A DNA stretch of 21,748 nucleotides, from positions 1-21,748 of the forward strand of contig NW_026570664.1 of the NCBI RefSeq assembly GCF_019649055.1, in the 5' to 3' direction. A program made the translations under genes and the position numbers. Of this stretch, positions 9,574-18,284 are shown one piece after another; the first letter of the stretch is position 1, and every line of letters begins with the position of its first letter. The notes under the pieces are model-generated. The model did not search any database. It was not told the DNA's origin and saw only the letters and a program-made list of their open reading frames with translations. Source of the DNA: Paramacrobiotus metropolitanus (taxonomy: Eukaryota; Tardigrada; Eutardigrada; Parachela; Macrobiotidae).

Positions 9574-10294
9574 TTAACCCGTTTAGGGTAACCAAGACAT
9601 AGTTTCCCTGTACCGGCCGTTATAGTCGAAACACAAAAAGTCGCTGCGCCCTCAAGTGACACCAATGGAACCAATGGACCCTACTGGAACCCGTTGGAAC
9701 TGTTGCAACTACTATCTGTACATGTCTTATTGCACCCTTGTGTGGTGCCAATGGAACATATGGAACACTACTGTAACCCACTGGAACCGTTGGAACATCG
9801 TCTCGTCGTCGTCATCGTCAGTACATCGTCTCATTGCGCTGTTACAGATATGTGATACCAAAGGAACCTATGGAACTCCTTTGGAACTGTTGGAACTGCT
9901 GTAAATCGTCTCATTGCGCCTTTATTTGATTCCAATGGAACTTATGGAACTCCACTGGAACTCGTTGGAACCAAAGGAAACATTGTTAATACGTTCCAAC
10001 GGGTTCCAATAGAGTTCCATAGGTTCCATGTATCACGTAAAGGGCGCAGTGAGAAATGTACAGTGGTTCGGACAGCTCCAATGGGTTCCAATAGAGTTCC
10101 ATACGTTCCACTGGTATCATAAGGAGACGTAACATGAACTTCTGTTGCGGTTTCATCGGATCCTAGCGTAGGTATTTAGTTGGACTGGATGGAACTGGTG
10201 GAACTTATGGAACCGATGTAGATTTTGGAACTAGTGGAACTTGTGGAACGATTGGAACTCTAGAGGAACCGCCTTCTTACCCTAAACGGGTTAA
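9574..10294. mobile_element. piggyBac-like MITE with inverted GGAAC minisatellite
   Basis: Both ends read TTAACCCGTTTAGGGTAA: plus at 9574-9591 and as its exact reverse complement at 10277-10294. The outer TTAA fits the piggyBac target duplication, and CCC is the usual start of that superfamily's ends. No transposase is present. The interior is a minisatellite built on TGGAAC with partner motifs such as TCGTCTCATTGCGC. It runs plus at 9656-9985 (about three units of 85-115 bp), minus at 9990-10115 and plus at 10180-10270. Perfect ends after such internal divergence suggest a fairly recent insertion or selection on the ends. ORFs within it are repeat translations. Confidence 0.85.
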
Positions 10295-10490
10295 TCTATG
10301 TTACAAAAGCCGGCTTTCCAAAGAAAGTTGTAAAAAAACGGACTGTAATCGTAAAAAAACGTGTGGGTTATGATTATACTTCGTGAAGTGTTCAAAAACA
10401 ATCAAATTTTAAATTTGCGGGAAATTTCCTGGCGCATAGCACTTTCGAAATTTTAAGACGGTCGATCTGCTTTGCTTTGCGTTGCGTTGC

Positions 10491-10780
10491 TTATAAAGAA
10501 TTTCACGCCACTGTATACGAATCATTTGACTATAGCATGACTTAAATCTATGGAAAAAGAGGTTAAGGGTGCGCGAAAGCGAAAGTGTTCGTTTATGTAC
10601 ACCAATGTTGCACCATATACCGGCATTCCTTTAATTTTAGGGACACTAAAGCTCATTTGCTTATATGGTGCATTTTGCCGGAGGTATAAGGAATGCAACG
10701 AAAGTCGAGTAAAAGCAGGCCCCAGGTGGTGTGCCAGCTGCATCGTCTATCGCGACGGTAGCCTGGTACTGAACTGAACC
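10491..10780 (+). other. Weak candidate small ORF with TATA-like site
   Basis: TTATAAAG at 10491 precedes an ATG at 10550 that opens 75 codons. Near its end the sequence RWCASCIVYRDGSLVL resembles the strand-turn part of a kelch blade, but no Gly-Gly follows. An 11-bp perfect inverted repeat, TGCACCATATA (10609-10619) / TATATGGTGCA (10662-10672), lies inside. I treat it as a probable remnant of the kelch sequence at 11121. Confidence 0.2.
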
Positions 10781-11120
10781 GTTGAGTTCAGCCAACACTG
10801 CACCCTACTTTTACTGTTGTCAACCGACTGCAGCACCGCGTTCGACCGCAAACCGTATTTCAGCGGCGTGCTTGCTAGATCTGGAAGTACCGCGATTATA
10901 TTTTGAGCGCCCTCTGTCATTCTTTTTTTGTTGTTGTTCGCGCAAACGGTGAAGCAGAATGTGACCTTACAAAATTCTATGTGTCTGCTCTTACTTTGTG
11001 CATGCCCAGTATTAAATCTGTTGACACTTTATATGAAAAACTGACTATATACTGACAACATTTTAAAGAGTTATACCGTTTAACCCAACTTATTAAGTGT
11101 GTCACATTTTATGCGGCATC

Positions 11121-11287
11121 TGCCAGATTTTATCGTTTGCCAACGGCTACTTATACATCATCCGCGGGTTTGTTTCCTACAACGCGATTCTCTCCGCTGA
11201 ATGCATTATTCTGCACCTGGAAACTGGGACATGGGAAGAAATAGGACCGCTTAATCAACCAAGATGCTGCCATGCTGCTCTGAAGTG
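11121..11287 (+). pseudogene. Kelch-repeat fragment
   Basis: The frame reads NGYLYIIRGF, then a loop, then ECIILHLETGTWEEIGPLNQ and PRCCHAALK before TGA. This matches one kelch blade plus the start of the next: a hydrophobic strand with Gly (IIRG where IGG is usual), the Glu-x-x strand, Trp and the PL..PRCCHA turn. One Gly of the doublet is replaced by Arg, and a stop falls where the next blade should continue. A BTB or other partner domain is not visible. Probably a remnant of a kelch protein. Confidence 0.55.
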
Positions 11288-11468
11288 ATTTACAACGTGA
11301 TTTTCTGCGTTTAGTCAGCTGGAGGCGTGGTTTCGGATTGAATCTGGTGAACAAACATAATTTGAGGAAATGTTATTTTTATTATTAATATTATTCGTTA
11401 GTTGCCGCATTTTTCTAAACTTGAAACGTTGCTTTCCGTACAGCGAATTTTTTTAAAAGCCAGCATTT

Positions 11469-11777
11469 TCAGATAATCAGTTTATGCGTCAAGTAAAACA
11501 ATACTAATGCACAAAATAGCGCACACGTTTTGCGGAAATAGTGCAAACCGTACCGCTGATATGGATCCACTTTGGCGTTGCAAATGGCGATCTGAACAGG
11601 CACAAAAGACAATACTGGCAAATGGCGTTGCAAATGGCGATCTGAAAGCTCTCCATCGTTGAATACTGTATATATACGTAATACAGAGGGATAAATTCTT
11701 GTCAATTTTGCTGTTTCAAAACTACGCACCGACGTGAACACACTGCCGTGCAATAAACACCCGACTAGAAGAAACAT
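11469..11777 (-). CDS. Possible small secreted protein, unknown function
   Basis: From ATG at 11777 the minus strand gives 102 codons starting with a leader-like MFLLVGCLLHGSVFTSVRS and ending at TGA 11469. A TATAAAA box lies 83-89 nt upstream at 11860-11866, a sensible distance for a core promoter and short 5' UTR. Against it: part of the frame is made of a 24-bp direct repeat (11573-11596 and 11623-11646), the rest has no family resemblance, and introns may be hidden. The C-terminal hydrophobic run (LFCALVLFYL) may be chance. Confidence 0.3.
   Translation of the reverse strand: MFLLVGCLLHGSVFTSVRSFETAKLTRIYPSVLRIYTVFNDGELSDRHLQRHLPVLSFVPVQIAICNAKVDPYQRYGLHYFRKTCALFCALVLFYLTHKLII
11573..11646. 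repeat. 24-bp direct repeat, 50-bp period
   Basis: TGGCGTTGCAAATGGCGATC, ending TGAA, occurs identically at 11573-11596 and 11623-11646. This is a partial tandem duplication inside the candidate ORF. Confidence 0.85.
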
Positions 11778-11859
11778 GTCTTCCGGTAACACGTTTACCG
11801 TAAATTTCCTCGCTGCGTGGCAGCACCTAGGAGCCGCTTTTGCGACCGCTGCCGGCTGA

Positions 11860-11866
11860 TTTTATA
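11860..11866 (-). promoter_or_regulatory. TATA box (TATAAAA on the minus strand)
   Basis: TTTTATA on the plus strand reads TATAAAA upstream of the minus-strand candidate ORF starting at 11777. Confidence 0.3.
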
Positions 11867-12036
11867 CTGATGTGCATACATTCAATACATCTCAGAAATT
11901 CTTGCCCAACACCAGGGTTGTTTCATCGAACACTTGGTACTTCCAACCAGTTATGGTTAGTACGTCAACCCTCCGAATAGTGTTGAGTCGAATAGTGTTA
12001 TTTTTGACGTTAAAGCTCGGCCGGGGTATAATACCG

Positions 12037-12466
12037 TTATGCCACAAAAGGGCTCGCTGCCAGAAGCCCGCGCCTCCCTGCTTTTCCACAGACACCGCGA
12101 ACCTGTACCTCGGGAAGTAGTTCGCGACGCCACTGCCCGTCCACCACGACCTCCACCAGTGCCGCCTTCTCGAACTGGTCGAAGCGGGGCGTCAGCATCT
12201 TTCCCGGGTACCATATCCAATGCGGGCCGTCGTGCAGCAGCCCCTCCACCGCAGCTGCTTTATCTGGGTCACTCAATCGATTGGAGAAACATGTCCCAGA
12301 CCTTCCCATACTCTACCAGCGCCGACTGCTCTGCCGGGCATCCGAAATCGATCAGCAGACGGGGAGAAGCGCTCTCGGTCTCTTCCAGACCGACCACGTG
12401 GCCGTGCTGCAGTCCACCGTTGATCGCAACGCCCACGGCGTTCCACGCGTACACCGATCGTCGCAT
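12037..12466 (-). pseudogene. Orphan N-terminal fragment of the F-box gene family, frameshifted
   Basis: From an ATG at 12466 the frame reads MRRSVYAWNAVGVAINGG to LVEYGKVWDMF, then meets TGA near 12269. Shifted by one base at about 12285, the next frame continues SDPDKAAAVEGLLHDGPHWI, then YPGKMLTPRFDQFEKAALVE and VVVDGQWRRELLPEVQVRG, to a stop at 12037. The last part parallels MALVEVIVEGQCRRELLP at 21729-21670, upstream of the F-box of the gene at the right edge. So this is the N-terminal region of a paralog whose F-box and C-terminal parts are missing. Function is unknown; in the family the F-box would recruit an SCF ubiquitin ligase. No intron of credible size explains the shift. Confidence 0.65.
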
Positions 12467-13157
12467 ATCTTCGCACAGATGCATTCTTATTCTCCGAATG
12501 AGAACGAGAACCCGAAATGAGCTGTGTATAATGACAATTAGCTTAAACAAATCTGTGTGCAGTCTGCGTAGTCAAAAAATAAACTGTAAATGAACATTGT
12601 CACGTCAGACTGTACTTGGCTGTTATGAATCAGGTTGTCATAGCGCACGCTTTAAGGGCCAATGTCAGCAGCGCAGAATAGCAATGGCGAAATATCTGGT
12701 GATTTGAAGCAGCCAATACAACCGCCTAGAACTAAGCCAAATGGCTTAAAGCCGTCTAATGCCTGCGGCCTCACCAATCTCTACATTTGGTATTGTGAAC
12801 CGCAATTCGTTCGCTTGTTGAATACTGACCCACATTCTACAATACACACTTTATCCCATCCTGTGTTTTGCTGTTTGATCGGATTCGTATTATTGGTTCC
12901 AAGTTTTTTTCTCACAATTTTCGACAACATTGATTCGGTCTTGTAAAACTGCTGAGAGAAATTTGTGAATGTTGTTGTCCGGACCGTAGTTTTGCAAACT
13001 CAACCAATCCTTCTCTCCTCTTCTTGAAGACTTCAGTCATCCTGAATGCTTTGTTTACGAGGACGCTCGGTCGTAACCACACCAAACAGGAAATCGTCAT
13101 TCAACAGGCGAATTCTAATGCTACGAGTACGATCAACCGTTGGGCAACAGAACCGGC
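12467..13157. other. Gene-poor stretch with one weak ORF
   Basis: A plus ORF at 12662-12946 (94 codons, MSAAQNSNGEISGDL) has a polar start and a hydrophobic end; it may be a first exon or chance. Positions 12925-12985 resemble 1318-1372 (shared CTGCTGAG.AAATTTGTGA pattern), which suggests that more of the 1.3-1.6 kb fragment was duplicated here. Confidence 0.3.
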
Positions 13158-13584
13158 ACCTTCGATGCCATCGCTGCACTGGCGATTTATGAGCGGACTA
13201 CTTCCTTGTTTGCTGTCTCTGACCTGAGTGGCGCCGAGCCATGTGTTATTTTCCGTGTGTGTTCAGAGTAGGACCAAACACACCAAATTGAGCCTGCAGT
13301 TGCAGAATGAAGCGCTTTGGTACGACCCATGATGGAATCGCGCGCGACGATTGTTACTATTTCCAACGCGTACGAAACACAAATCTATTTTTAACATTGT
13401 AGAGACTTAATTATCATGCTAGTATTCTTCCGTTGTAGTGTCGTGGTAGTTGTTGGGGACTGACTCGGGCTCGGATGTTGTACTGTAACATCCATACAGC
13501 GGACCGTCGATAACTGCCACTTTTTCTAACTTGTGCGCGTAGTCCAACAAACAAGCGGGCGGTTCTTCAACGCGTGTCACTTCG
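13158..13584 (-). pseudogene. Partial copy of the LRR-gene last exon and 3' flank
   Basis: After acceptor TTTCTTATAG the minus strand reads EVTRVEEPPACLLDYAHKL and ends LYGCYSTTSEPESVPN, NYHDTTTEEY, with the stop at 13419-13421. This tail matches the LRR gene's LYECCSTTSEPESAPN... TTTEEY (17050-17358). Homology continues through the 3' flank: GGCGATTTATGAGCGGA at 13184 and 16803, and GATGGAATCGCGC in both. No LRR or signal-peptide exon could be found upstream (13585-13980), so this is a detached 3' copy, perhaps with its own altered upstream exon. Confidence 0.65.
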
Positions 13585-14005
13585 CTATAAGAAACCAGAT
13601 CAACAGTTCTGCGAACGAGTGGCTAGCTATCCATGCGGCGTCAGCGCAGCACTTACAGCCTGTCGCTTCTCGGAGAAAACGCATGGCTTAAAGGACTTTC
13701 CGACTGGCAGCAGGCTTTCCTTCCAAAACATGATTTCCACCTACATTAGCGCGCCCGAACATGTTTCCTGAAGTGGTTGCTGGGAAGGGCCGCAAATGCC
13801 GGCTGCGCCTTACCAGAAAAACAAGTGCACACTGGGAAATCTTTATGCAACGCCATGGATTCGTGCCAAGTAGGCACTGATACCGCGAATGTCGCCGCTC
13901 AGATCGCCACGCAAAAGTCATCCTACTCTGAATAGCTCTTGAATGAAGTACCACACTCAGCTTTCTAGCCATTATTACACATCACATTTTCGGTTTCTTC
14001 TCGAT
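13585..14005. other. Gene-free stretch
   Basis: Open frames on both strands overlap and show no motif. It may hold the 5' remains of the LRR copy to its left. Confidence 0.35.
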
Positions 14006-14013
14006 TATATAAA
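14006..14013 (+). promoter_or_regulatory. TATA box TATATAAA
   Basis: A consensus TATA box 126 bp upstream of the ATG at 14139, suggesting transcription starts near 14035-14045 with a short 5' UTR. Confidence 0.5.
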
Positions 14014-14138
14014 CCACTTCCTTGCTTCTGTGCACTGTATGTGCACATCGCCCATTTTAATAAGGTTTCATTGCAACGAATACCGGTGGCGGTAACTAAA
14101 TCCTTTTGCACCATCTTCAAGAATTGTTTGACTTTAAA

Positions 14139-14789
14139 ATGGTCTACACGATCACTGTTACCTTGCTTATTTGGATTCCGGTCATTACTCGTACGGTATG
14201 TACTGTAATTTTTTTGTATTATGCATTTAACGTGGGTGCAGAAGTATGGAAGGAAGATCTGGGATTGTTAAGGGAACACGCGTACGGCACAGCGCTAAAC
14301 GTTCAGTGTGGCTGACCTGATAAGAATCACTCTACTGATACGTTTCGCTACTGATATACACGGTTTGCTATCGTTGTCTTGTAGATGTCCGCCCTATCCT
14401 CGGAGCCGGCTAAGAATGCCGGACTGATCCAGGAAACGGATGTCGACGGCGCTAGTGCTACCCATCATCGCCAAGTTAGACTAGCTAGGGTGTTTCTTGG
14501 TCCCTATGAGTGCCTGCTTACAGACGGCAGTAAGTGGCCGACAAGCACGGGTGTGTGCTAGTGCAACGCAACGGGTTTCTAGAACACATTCTTTGTAGGA
14601 ATGCATATGCGGTACACCGACAGGGATCCGCCGCACGCAGTTGTGACCGAGGAGTTCACCGCCACCACGTGGCCCAACTATCGTTATAACTGTGGTACGT
14701 CGAAATCAGATGTGACCTCCAGCCATATCCCTTACTGAATTTCCTCAATTTTAGGTCCTGAATCTGATCACCCTTGGATAAACGCCTGA
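14139..14789 (+). CDS. Small secreted-type protein, 110 residues, four exons, unknown function
   Basis: Exons 14139-14195, 14385-14529, 14599-14694 and 14755-14789 join in frame through GT-AG introns (phases 0, 1, 1; donors GTATGT, GTAAGT, GTACGT; acceptors CTTGTAG, TTTGTAG, TTTTAG). Exon 1 encodes a leader, MVYTITVTLLIWIPVITRT. The rest is polar: MSALSSEPAKNAGLIQE, RVFLGPYECLLTDGR, MHMRYTDRDPPHAVVTEEF, TATTWPNYRYNCGPESDHPW, stop TGA at 14787-14789. Two cysteines fall in the mature part. A TATA box lies upstream and AATAAA at 14990 downstream. I recognise no family. Unlike most of the window, the gene shows no stop or frameshift, so it is probably expressed. The start follows the promoter spacing; the upstream in-frame TTG is not favoured. 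Confidence 0.6.
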
Positions 14790-14989
14790 GCCACCAAGGG
14801 ATGGTATCAGCGCTACACCTACGGCTTCCCGTGTGTATTGAGAAACGCAGTCCAATCGGTTCTATAAAGGAGTTTCGAGTGTTATGATTACGTGTGCACA
14901 ATTAAAATTACTTTTTCCCACGAGGTGGCATTCCAGATCCATTACTGCTCCTGTGCATGGTAACTATTTACTTTAGCCGCCTGCAAATT

Positions 14990-15004
14990 AATAAAAAAAA
15001 TAAA
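14990..15004 (+). promoter_or_regulatory. Poly(A) signals, two AATAAA copies
   Basis: AATAAA occurs at 14990-14995 and 14999-15004, 200 bp past the stop of the small secreted-protein gene. Confidence 0.5.
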
Positions 15005-15314
15005 AATGCAGTCCAATGACGAGTCTTTTCACTTTTTTGCTATGCCTTAGAAGTGTGAATCATGCACAGTTCATTCGCGCTCACCGTCAGTGTTAGTTAA
15101 AAGCAAATAGTTTGTTGCATTATCTGAAGAGGATGACGTTAGGTTGGCTGGCGCCTGGCGGTATCTTAAGGATGTCAAACAAAATCCTTTGTGAACCTAA
15201 GCGCCAAAAAAAATTCAACTTCGACCCGCCAAATTTTAATTACACAAACAATGGATTAAGTAACACAAGAAACGCGCAAAAACACTTTAAAGCAAATGAT
15301 CCCAGTTAAGAAGA

Positions 15315-15690
15315 ATCACGTTGTTGTCAGCAAGCACTTGGACGCGCTTAGCGGCACCAGCGGTCAAACCGAACACTTGCAAGATAGACCTTCCTGACTA
15401 CATCACTCCCTCCCACAGACGCCGACAGTGTGTCGGGCCTACATATCGATAGCCGCCACGCCCTCGGCATAGCGGCGCTACCTAAAACGGAGATGAAATC
15501 CCATGGTTCTCCGTTTCAAAGAAGACGGAACTGTTCTTGGAGAGGCGCTGCTTGACCTTTATAACGGCGCCCTCAATAACCCGCGCCATGGCTGCGTTGT
15601 CGGCCTGCATGCGGCTGATGGGGGAGAAGTGGCTGTTGTAATTGCTGTCGGTGGTGCTGTACCCAAAGCGGGAACGTACTTCTGGTCACA
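15315..15690 (-). pseudogene. Unidentified coding-like GC-rich segment
   Basis: Composition rises in GC against AT-rich flanks. The minus strand is open from 15685 to 15482 with protein-like text (RFGYSTTDSNYNSHFSPISR, ADNAAMARVIEGAVIKVKQR). A second minus stretch near 15315-15380 reads VFGLTAGAAKRVQVLADNNV in another frame. The plus strand is also open over 15503-15694, so the true strand is uncertain. No family is recognised and a stop separates the pieces. Probably a damaged gene fragment. Confidence 0.3.
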
Positions 15691-15785
15691 TTAAGGGATC
15701 CCTAGCAGTAGAACGCGAGTTTGGGAAAATAGGAATGGCTTGAAAACAATGGCCAGACATGTGTTTTCACAACTTTGACTGAACG

Positions 15786-15829
15786 CAGAGAGGATTTAGC
15801 TACACAATGGTGTGACGCGATCCTCTCTG
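15786..15829. repeat. Perfect 10-bp stem inverted repeat
   Basis: CAGAGAGGAT at 15786-15795 pairs with ATCCTCTCTG at 15820-15829; an inner CACA/TGTG pair flanks ATGG. It could be a cruciform or the remains of a transposon end. Confidence 0.7.
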
Positions 15830-16009
15830 TCCTGTGCTTAGACTCTAGACCGAGCTATTCATCAAACAAAGAATAAACTTTGAAACCAAAAGCTGAATGG
15901 GAAAGTTTCTTTGTTTAGGATGTAATATACATTGTTGCGTGTGTTTTCTTCTAGAAAGCTTATATACTGAAACTCCAGTGTTGCACAACAGGTTGCACTC
16001 CGTAAAACT

Positions 16010-16042
16010 GCGAAAAACACTTTTCGAAGAGTGTTTTTTGCG
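16010..16042. repeat. Near-perfect hairpin next to the third repeat array
   Basis: GCGAAAAACACT, a short centre TTTCGAAG, then AGTGTTTTTTGCG. The stem of about 12 bp has one extra T. It lies just left of the GTATCC array. Confidence 0.7.
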
Positions 16043-16073
16043 ATTAATTTGAACATTTTGAACTTTTCTACCA

Positions 16074-16690
16074 ACAGTATCCTCTACCGGCTCTACGTAT
16101 CCGACATGTATCCTACAAATTTTCAACTTGTTATAATTACTACCATATCCCACCGTATGTCTGCAGTATTCTTCATACATCTCAATTCCTAAATGTATTC
16201 CACTAAGGAAATAATCCCAATACTTGAAATATGCTCGACGGATACGGTAAGGATACGTTAAGATACGTTGGGAAGCTGCAGTAACTGGCTACCCCCAATT
16301 TTATAAGTACAGCAGACGAGTACGCGAAGAGTACTTAGAGGTTACTGTGGCTTCTAACCAGTAAGGTGATACGCATAACAACATCACTTTAATCGCACGT
16401 ACAAGTAAATGTAGTAATTTTTTTTAACTAGCGCATCCCACAGTATCCTCACAGTATCTTTCGTCTGTCCTCCATATATCCCGTTAATAATTTGTCTCAG
16501 TTTTCTTTGGTTTTCTTGTGTTTCTTAGGTTTTCTTATGTTCCTTAATGGGGCACATGTGGAATACGTACAGGATACTGCAGACACACTGTACAATACGG
16601 CAGTGAACAAAAAGGCAAACAAATTGAAGGGATACATGTGGGATATGTAGAGGATACCATGGGATACGGCTAATACAAGTAGGAAAACAA
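16074..16690. repeat. Third polarity-switching array (GGATACG type)
   Basis: Degenerate GTATCC motifs on the minus orientation at 16074-16195 switch to GGATACG at 16230-16275, back to GTATCC at 16430-16480, and to GGATAC again at 16555-16680. The order minus, plus, minus, plus and the GTTTCTTAGG spacer (16523) are shared with the 1967-2895 element, so it is likely a diverged relative. No matching terminal inverted repeats were found. A 13-bp direct repeat with one mismatch (15841-15853 and 16768-16780) may or may not mark its limits. ORFs inside are not genes. Confidence 0.6.
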
Positions 16691-16872
16691 GCTTCGAAAA
16701 CTTTAACGTGTACGAACTACTACGAAGTCGCTCATATCTAACTTCTGAAGCTATGAGCACACCGCGGGACTATAGACCGACACTTTCGATGAGGGCGCTC
16801 CGCTGGCGATTTATGAGCGGATTATTACTTGTTGACTGTAATCGACCTGAGCGGCGCTGAGCCATTTGTCTG

Positions 16873-16878
16873 TTTATT
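16873..16878 (-). promoter_or_regulatory. Candidate poly(A) signal of the LRR gene
   Basis: TTTATT on the plus strand is AATAAA on the minus strand, about 170 bp beyond the LRR stop codon at 17050. Confidence 0.4.
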
Positions 16879-17049
16879 TTTCGGGTGTATAGGAATAGGA
16901 AAAGATACGCCAATAACTGAATCTGCAATTGCAACGATACGTTGTTTGACACCTGATGGAATCGCGCTCTACGACTGACGCTATTTCCACCGCCTGCGAG
17001 ACGCAGTTCTGCTTTTAACATTTCAGAGACATTTTCGTTAGCAGTTATA

Positions 17050-18284
17050 TTAATATTCCTCCGTTGTTGTGTCGAAATGGATGTTTGGCGCAGACTCGGG
17101 CTCGGATGTTGTACTGCAGCATTCGTACAATTTGCCGTAAATCTTTCGGATCCGGCGGCACGGCATGACGGATGAGCAGACGGGGTTATCACACAAAATG
17201 AGGTCCGGTCGATCGTGAGGTGCGGACACGCTGTGCAGGAAGTGGTCGTCGACGTTGGTTAGTTGATTAAACATCAGCTCCACCGACTTTACTCCGTGCA
17301 TGACGTAGAAGCGGCTGAGAACAATCCGCTGGATATGATTACTCGAAAGGTCTAGGTTCTGCAACAGGAAATCCAAGTTTATTTTAGGACACTATTGCCT
17401 TATTACGGACACTATTAAGCCTTCGTCAAGAGTATAAAATCTGTCTGATGCCACGTAAAGCGTAACGTAACCCAATTCCCCACAAATTCACTGCCATTTG
17501 TTAGTGGCACTGGAGCTCGCGCTCGTGCAGGGATGTCGTAACAACCACCGCTAGTAATATGTTGGACTAAAGAGAAAATTTCATATCATGCCTTTCGATA
17601 CCTTGAGGCTGCTGGTTAGCGGTTTGAAGACGGTCCAATCCAACGTTGTAAGATTGTTGAATGTGATGCTGAACCGACCGAGATTCGGTAGCGCCGATCC
17701 CGACGCAGCGCCCACCGCGGTAAAAGCATTGACCTCAATGGTCGACAGGCGGTTACTGTACAGATACAACGCCTCCAGACGCACAAACCCGCCAAACGTC
17801 GCCCGGGTGATCGTCGGTAGATAGACTTGCGTCAGGTCCAAAGAAGTCAGCACTGCCTGCACATTGACCAGGAAGCCGGCGACGGGGAAGGGCCGGTCGT
17901 CGGGAGCCACCCAGATGTGGGTCGAGAACACGGCGGTGACGTTCGGGCGATGTGGGAGGGGCGTGAAGGTGTCCAGTAAGCAGCTGGGTGGGCACAGATT
18001 GCGGGACATGGTTCCCAGTAGAACCTCGGTGGCGTTGGCGGCGATGGCGCTGAGATTGACAGCCGGAATGTCGCAGGCGCACAGCTTGCACTTGTCACTG
18101 CAACCCGATAAGGTCCAGCGCTCGCAGGGGCACGCCGTAAGAGTTCTTCATTATCCGGCGACGGATGGGAGAACTCTTCGGGGACGGGACAACTCCATGG
18201 GGGTGCTAGACAATCCACGCATCGCGGCAGAACGCACAACACCGGCAGAAAATGCAGGTAATAATTCGATCGTAATCGAGTCAT
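17050..18284 (-). pseudogene. Secreted LRR protein gene, two exons, one frameshift
   Basis: An extracellular leucine-rich-repeat protein; such proteins act in adhesion or ligand binding, but the partner here is unknown. From ATG at 18284 a leader-like segment (MTRLRSNYYLHFLPVLCVL) leads to Cys-rich text. At about 18132-18140 the frame shifts by one base into CPCERWTLSGCSDKCKLCAC and the LRR body. Repeats visible: LTSLDLTQVYLPTITRATF, GGFVRLEALYLYSNRLSTI, LPNLGRFSITFNNLTTLDW. Intron 17359-17601 (donor GTATCG, acceptor CCTGTTGCAG, phase 0) joins exon 2, which continues NLDLSSNHIQRI and VKSVELMFNQLTNVDDHFL, then a Cys-containing C-cap and a Ser/Thr/Glu-rich tail ending TTTEEY. The tail is copied at 13419. 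No membrane segment follows. The single shift could be an assembly error; without it the gene would read intact. Confidence 0.75.

Noticed and set aside
9315-9674. 119-codon minus ORF
   Set aside because: It crosses the end of the piggyBac-like MITE and has no family features.
12039-12593. 184-codon plus ORF opposite the F-box fragment
   Set aside because: The minus strand shows alignment to the family at 21.7 kb; the plus frame is Pro/Ser-rich shadow text.
15845-16180. 111-codon minus ORF
   Set aside because: Covers the hairpin and array, with no recognisable domain.
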